From Marasmius tenuissimus (taxonomy: Eukaryota; Basidiomycota; Agaricomycetes; Agaricales; Marasmiaceae), in the NCBI GenBank assembly GCA_029532415.1, contig JAQOTA010000001.1:682001-746000 (forward strand): 64,000 bases of DNA, written 5' to 3'. The notes under the pieces were generated by a model, which saw nothing but the letters and a program-made list of their open reading frames with translations, searched no databases and was not told the DNA's origin. Positions 58,068 to 64,000 of this stretch are shown piece after piece (the stretch's first letter is position 1; each line of letters starts with the position of its first letter). The translations under genes and the position numbers were made by a program.

Positions 58068-60747
58068 ATGACTCTTCTCCGCTCGCTCCTGCCTCTCGTC
58101 ACTGCGTCAGTCCTGATTGGACGCGTTCTCGCAGAGACCATTGGACCAGTAGCCGATCTAGTCGTTCACAATGCAGTCCTCAGCCCTGATGGTTTTAGTC
58201 GTTCGGTCTCGATCGCTGGTGACTCTGTCTCGGGACCATTGATTGCGGCTCAGAAGGTTCGTTGGCTGCATTCCCCCGCATGGAGAACTACTCTTTAGCA
58301 CTAATACATCCCTTAGGGCGGCGTGATGAAGATCAATGTCGTCAACAATCTCAATGATCCGTCCATGATTCAGTCCACCAGCATCGTGCGTATCCAGTTT
58401 CAAGGACCCTTCCAACTCGATCCTAACCTCGATTTTTTGTGTAGCATTGGCACGGTCTACTCCTGAACAATGGATTCGCATGGGCAGACGGGCCAGCATT
58501 TATCACCCAATGTCCTATCGTCAAGGGGAACGAATTTCTCTATGAACTCCCCACAGTCGATCAAGCTGGGACGTTCTGGTATCATTCTCATTTGTGTAGA
58601 TCAATTCACCCGAACTTGAACTCGACCTCTTACTGATATCCATGATTGTTGTCCAAAGCTGTTCAATACTGCGACGGGATCAGAGGGCCTATGGTCGTTT
58701 ACGACCCGAACGATCCGTTCGCCGATTTGTACGATGTTGACAACGGTGAGGAGTCTTTAGGTTTCCGTTGAAATTCAATAGCTCAAGTATCGCACGATAG
58801 AGGGCACCGTGATTACTCTTGCAGATTGGTACCACGAGAAAGCGCTCAAACTGGCTCATGAGCTTCCGTATGTCCACATCTCACTTCCAGCATTATCAAT
58901 TGGTTACCGAGGCTCACATTTTGAACTCATAGCGACCACGATTCAGTCTTGATCAATGGACTCGGACGGTAAGCCTTATCTGCTGGCGATCGCCTTTTAC
59001 ACAAGATTCATTGCTACGCTATAGATACAAGGATGGACCTCGTGCGCCTCTTGCGGTGGTTCAAGTTGAGCAGGGCAAACGGTGAGTTCACTTATAGGAG
59101 CATCAAAGGGTCTTGAAGGGACCGACGAGAATCATACATAGCTACCGAATGCGTGTGCTCAACATCGGGTGTCAACCTGATTTCTGGTTCCACATTTAAA
59201 CATGCCATGTGAGTTACCATCATTCATTCGGATGTTGTCTCATTCAACTTCACGCGTATATGCAGGAAAGTTATCGAGGCAGACGGTGTCAACCATCAGC
59301 CTGTCGATACTGAGGGCTTCCGAATCTTTGCAGGTGAGCGATAGATCCATCTGTCTCTATTTCAGGCACGCGGGGCTGAAACACTCTTTCTCTAAGGCCA
59401 GCGTTACTCGTACATCGTAAGTGCCAATCAATTTAGATATTCCCGTGTCCCACTCAGCCAAACTGCTTACCCCACAGCTGGAAGCCAATCAACCAGTGGA
59501 CAACTATTGTAAGTGCTTTTGGGCCCTTCGCTCCGGATCGTTGAACATTGAAAATTGACCTCTCATCCAGGGATCCGATCGGAGCCCGAGAACGGACGTG
59601 GAGGGTTCAAAGACGGTATCAACTCGGCCATTCTACGGTATGTTGGTGCCCCCGAGCGGGAGCCAGCAGAATCCGACTGGGAGCCCTCTAAATGGCTCGA
59701 TGAGCGTGATCTCCATGTATGTTGCGGTTCCACAACTTCGGATAGCTGGTTGGACTCACTTTGAATTGTGACGCTAGCCACTCGAGAATCCTGGAGCTCC
59801 AGGGGAACCTGTCCCAGGAGGCGTTGACCATGCCATCAATCTTGATTTCTCAACGGTGCGTCAGCTCGTATTATTGAAGCCTATGATCATCTGAATTATA
59901 TCCTAATCTTCCAGTCTTCGAACGAGTTTATGATCAACGACGTTAAATTCGAGTCACCTTCGCTGCCTGTCCTTCTTCAAGTCTTGAGCGGTGCGTTTAG
60001 ACCCGACGAGCTTCTCCCGAAGGGATCGGTATACCCGCTTCCGTCGAATGCTACGATTGAGATCACTATGACGGGTGCTGGGAAGAAGGGATGGGAGGTG
60101 TGTTTGTTCTCTTCAATCGCATTCATGAAGGTTGACACGACTCCTTGTTTGATATACGATAGCATCCCATGCATTTGCACGGCGTACGGTTTCACTTCTC
60201 CTAGCTTTCTCGGTTTAGGTTGAGCTCACCAGAGGTTTTCTTCTTTTTCTTCGCTCCACAGCATACTTTCGACGTTGTCAGAGTCGCAGGTAGCGATACC
60301 TATAATTATCAGAATCCCGTACGTGACTCTTACCCCGTTTGTTTCGTTTAATCATTGAAATTCGGGAGTATATAGGTTCGTCGGGACGTCGTGAACTCTG
60401 GTAAAGGTGGTGACGAGGTTACTATCCGCTTCGTCACCGATAACACTGGTCCGTGGTTTCTGCATTGCCACATCGATTGGCATCTTGAGACGTACGTCGC
60501 CCTTTGATGTTTGCTGTCTACATGACCTCACTGAAACACTCTACTTCCAGTGGGTTCGCTGCCGTGTTCGCCGAGGCCCCGGAACAGTGGGAGGCAGAAA
60601 TCAATCCCCCTCGTATGTGTCCCTCTCGACTCATTGATTCACTGATGTTTTGTCTGACTATGAGGCGGTTTGTCCCATTTCTACTGTCTAGCCGCTTGGG
60701 AAGAACTTTGTCCCATATACGCATCGCTTCCCCCTGGAGAGCTTTAA
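58068..60747 (+). CDS. Laccase (multicopper oxidase), with an apparent frameshift
   Basis: About 17 exons from ATG 58068 to TAA 60745. A signal peptide ([16 protein letters not shown]) is followed by all four laccase copper signatures: HWHG (58440s), WYHSHL (58592s), HPMHLHG (60160s, split by introns) and [11 protein letters not shown] (60465s). The end is [17 protein letters not shown]. It would oxidise phenols outside the cell using O2. The lesion is at 59197: after FWFHI the frame meets TAA, and only 4 nt separate it from the HAM-KVIEADG continuation where laccases have two residues (6 nt), so 2 nt are missing. A weak GTTCCA donor at about 59187 could splice past it with loss of about ten residues. 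All other junctions keep frame. It is either a young pseudogene or a sequencing error. Confidence 0.88.
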
Positions 60748-61574
60748 ATCAGAAACTACAAGGACGGTTACCAATAGAACAACATGATACACGCATACTC
60801 CCATCTCACTCTTCTCTTTCTGTCTTCTTATTTAATAATATCTACATTCACCTACGATCTCTATAAACTTTTGATTTGTCAGACCTCGTTTAAAGTTCGT
60901 CATTCGTTCGCAAGCCACTCAGGGAGAGCCTGGGAGCGTGAGAATGAGGTCTGCCGTCACTCCAGATATCTTGCGCCCACAACCACCAACAACATATTGA
61001 ATGTCTCTGGTTCATGTACGCCTCCTCCTACAGCTGATATCACGCATTCGGCCAAGATACGACAACAGCGGCACTTTTATCTCTTCGGGATGCACGACAA
61101 GGCCTACGGCCTCGGGGATTACCCCTTACTATGATCCGCAGTTGGCGATATTAGCTGCCAAAGCCTGAGGTATTGCTTCCCGAACTCTCGATTTGGACGC
61201 TGCTAATAATAGAGTTTACAGTATTTTCATTGGACCCATTTCGGAACGCCCAGGATCGGCTTGACGCTGTAGAAAGGCAAGATTCGAAGTACGCTTCTAT
61301 CTGGCTAAATAGGCGGTGCGGGATGCACGGATCTTTTCGATGATTAGCATGACATGCCGTCGTGGTTCGTTTTTAGCCAGTTCATTGCCGTATTTTTCCG
61401 TTTTCATTTCTCGACATCTCTACGGTACAGTCGACCTCGGCTGGTTGCGTATGCTACAGCTGGGGTGTGAATCGAGTGGCGGTGTACATGAACTTATAAA
61501 AGGCTGCCGGAAAACAAGTTCGAGTCCACAACAGTCCACTCGCCTTTGCAACTTACTTCTCGAATACTTTCATT
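60748..61574. other. Intergenic region between laccase and monooxygenase
   Basis: 3' region of the laccase and promoter of the monooxygenase (TATAAAAG at 61495). No gene is supported. Confidence 0.55.
61495..61502 (+). promoter_or_regulatory. TATA box of the FAD monooxygenase gene
   Basis: TATAAAAG, 73 bp before the ATG at 61575. Confidence 0.6.
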
Positions 61575-63637
61575 ATGGCATCCACACTCATCGTAAGTTC
61601 CTCTTACTTTTCCTTCGTTCTTGACTCACCACGTTCACCTACATACAGGTCGGCGCCGGCGCTTCTGGTGATTGTGTTCTTTCCTCTACGCATTTTATCT
61701 CGCTCATAGTCTATTAGGTCTCGCCTTGGCGCTCTCTCTTCTGAAGAATGGCGTTCCCGTTCGTATCATCGAAAAACGCTCCATTTATCCTATTGGCCAA
61801 CGCGGGTCTGGCGTACATGTAGGCTTCTCACGGCTCTCATGCTGCATTGCACCTCGCTGAGCTTTATCCAGCCCAGAACCTTGGAACTATATAAGATCCT
61901 AGGAATCCTTTCTGACATCGAAGTAGCCTCAGGCAAAGCCCAGCCCATGCGTATCTATACCTCGCCTGAGGGCCCTGCACACGTTGCGGAAGCTAATATG
62001 GTTGAACCTATGGAGAACACACCCGAATTCCCTATCGTCAGTCTTCTTTACTCTCCGGAACGGCCATGTTCTGAACGCTGACTTGTCTTGACCTCCAGAT
62101 CAACGGCGTGATGCTTGGTCAAGATAGACACGAAGCTATCCTTCGCAAACATCTCGCCGACGACTACAACACTCACGTTGAACTCGGAACGGAGCTAAAA
62201 TCGTTTGTACAGACGGAAGATCACGTTGAATCATGCCTCGTCAAGCAGGTGGACGGGAAAGAGATTGAAGAGGTTGTCAGGACCAAGTTCTTAGTCGGAG
62301 CGGATGGAGCGAGAGGTGCCGTGCGCAAACAACTGGGGTTGACATTCCTTGGGGAATCGCACCCTCAGATTGGGATGGTCGTTGGGGATTTGCATATCAA
62401 GAGCGGTATACCTGACCGCAAGGTATGTTAGGTTTCGCTTTGTTTTGGTCAGTAATTTGGTTTGACGATTCCCACCTAAGTATTGGCGCGCATGGGGCGA
62501 TCAGAAGTCTTCCTTGTACGAAGCCATTCCTTGATCTATTCCTTGTAGTTACTGACCGGATTAAATTCAGTTTATCACTCCGACCGTTCGAAACCGACGA
62601 TGACCGATACAGCTTCCTTGTTGGAGGGACAAAGGTCGACATACACAAGGTCAACGACAATTGTAACGAGCTGTTCAAGCACATTTCGTCGGTTATTGGG
62701 AGGGATATCGAATTCGGCGAGCTCATCTGGTCTGGGATATGGACCCCTAACATCCGGATGGTAGATAAATTTGGACAAGGCCGTGTTTTCGTTTGCGGAG
62801 GTGAGTCTAATATCTTCTACTCTTTCTCGTCGAGTCCATACCACCTAACGTTCTTATTGTGCAGATGCCGCTCATGTCCACAGCCCCACGGGAGGCCAGG
62901 GGATGAACTCGGGCGTTCAGGATGCGATTAATCTCGGATGGAAGATGGGTCTCGTACGAAATGGACTCGCACCGTTATCGCTTCTCCAATCCTACACCGA
63001 CGAACGATTACCGATCATCGCTACCATGCTTAACAAGACGACCGAAATCATGAACCGGACCTTCCAAGCAAGACCAGACATACAGGGGCTCGATCCGGCG
63101 GTGTTCAAGAGAGGTTTCGAATTGAGGATGTTGGGAGTGAACTATAGAGGAAGTCCGTTGGTCGTAGACGAGAACCATGGGGAGGAAAAGGATGTGGTTG
63201 TCGATCCATACCGAGGCGGATTGGATGGTGCACTCAAGGGAGGTGATCGGGCGCCGGCGGCTACTGGTTTAGTCGACCTTGCCGATAACTCAATCACGAC
63301 ACTCTACGATCTATTCAGTCCCTCGAAACACACGATTCTAGTTTTTGCCGGGGAAGATGGCGCGTCTGGAGAGGTATTGGAAAATGTGCGAGGCATCTTT
63401 CCTCAGGGTACTTCACAGATTGTTGTCGTTCGCCCCCAATCCTTCACTGGATCCTCTACGGCTACCCAAGCGCAAGGCCATCGCATTTTGGTTGACAAAG
63501 AGGGCTACGCGTTCAAGCACTACCACGCGAATGTACAGCTGAGGATGTTTGCGATTCGGCCAGATGGGTTCGTCGGTGCGATTGCGGAGGGAGTGGAAGG
63601 GTTGAAGAAGTATGCAGGTTTGATTTTCGAGCAGTAG
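61575..63637 (+). CDS. FAD-dependent aromatic monooxygenase (phenol hydroxylase / PheA-TfdB type)
   Basis: Multi-exon, starting MASTLI at 61575. Spliced exons give the Rossmann motif VGAGASGLALAL (split by two introns), EKRS, the DG motif VGADGARGAVR (about 62300), and the second FAD motif GDAAHVHSPTGGQGMNSG (62862 on, after an intron). The last exon runs 62866-63637 and ends in a thioredoxin-fold-like C-terminal domain (HTILVFAG, VVRP, DKEGYAFKHY, IRPDGFVGAI), as in phenol 2-monooxygenase relatives. It would use NADPH, O2 and FAD to hydroxylate an aromatic ring, probably in the cytosol; the substrate is not known. The family's key motifs are all present and no lesion was seen. Confidence 0.9.
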
Positions 63638-64000
63638 TTGTGCGAGATGGGACTTTGTAGGCTGATCTGTATCGTGAAGCAAATGTGTGTTCAAACATTC
63701 GCCACTTGGACTTTGGTAATCTACCACAGCGTGTCATTGTGGGTGCCCATGGGTGACAATCATAATGAGTACTTACAGCATAGATTCTAACGCCCTTTAC
63801 CGCATCCAATTCGGCTTCCCAGATGCTTGTTGCCAGCGTTCGGACACTCTGCACTGAGAAGTGTCGTAACATTGGAATAATTACCTCCCACCCCGCCCTT
63901 GACCTCAGGGTTCGTGGACATCCGGCACCTATGCCGGGAGTTAGGTTGTGGAAGCAGAAGAATAGTAACTTGATAGTATTCTCAGGCCGCAAACATCCAT
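63638..64000. other. Window end, no supported gene
   Basis: An open frame on the minus strand (63513-63992) overlaps the monooxygenase exon and lacks motifs. Nothing else is recognised. Confidence 0.4.

Noticed and set aside
1..64000. CRISPR arrays, operons, bacterial promoters, rRNA genes
   Set aside because: None seen; gene structure is eukaryotic with introns throughout.

Overview
The window reads as a stretch of a filamentous basidiomycete (Agaricomycete-type) genome. The signs are genes broken by many introns of about 50-60 bp, a DUF6534 seven-helix membrane protein, a laccase, a cytochrome P450, and a dense load of retro- and DNA transposons. No gene was matched to a database; all calls rest on motifs, splice signals and comparison of sequences within the window.

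Layout. 1-12.8 kb is a transposon nest. A decayed member of a large membrane-protein family (1-1533) carries a 249-bp MITE and is then cut by a 9.1-kb Copia LTR retrotransposon (1534-10681). Next comes the relic 3' flank of the same gene family, a 195-bp inverted-repeat element, and a three-deep stack of DNA elements (hAT-like inside CACTA-like inside a third MITE, 11137-12348). A second 195-bp copy lies in opposite orientation at 12609. 13.9-18.6 kb holds an intact member of the family on the plus strand. 20.2-28.3 kb holds two related single-pass Ser/Thr-rich membrane proteins, one on each strand, separated by about 4.9 kb of gene-poor degenerate repeats. 28.3-35.3 kb is repeat debris: a copy of one gene's 3' region, a decayed dispersed repeat, and a 1.2-kb fold-back element with a 6-bp target repeat. 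35.3-40.7 kb has a many-exon DUF6534 protein and a P450. 42.2-51.0 kb has two more members of the large family in tandem on the minus strand. 52.8-63.6 kb is an ordinary gene run: a secreted S33-type peptidase, a double-MYND/Mss51-like protein, a laccase with an apparent frameshift, and a FAD-dependent aromatic monooxygenase.

How it fits together. The most distinctive content is the unrecognised family of 1170-1510-residue proteins (three full copies plus one wreck). Each has about five N-terminal membrane segments and a long soluble part. The 1.5-kb members carry an internal C-terminal duplication and share a conserved block downstream of the stop codon. Laccase, P450 and FAD monooxygenase are all oxidases of phenolic or aromatic compounds in wood- and litter-decay fungi; they lie within 25 kb, but nothing in the sequence proves joint regulation.
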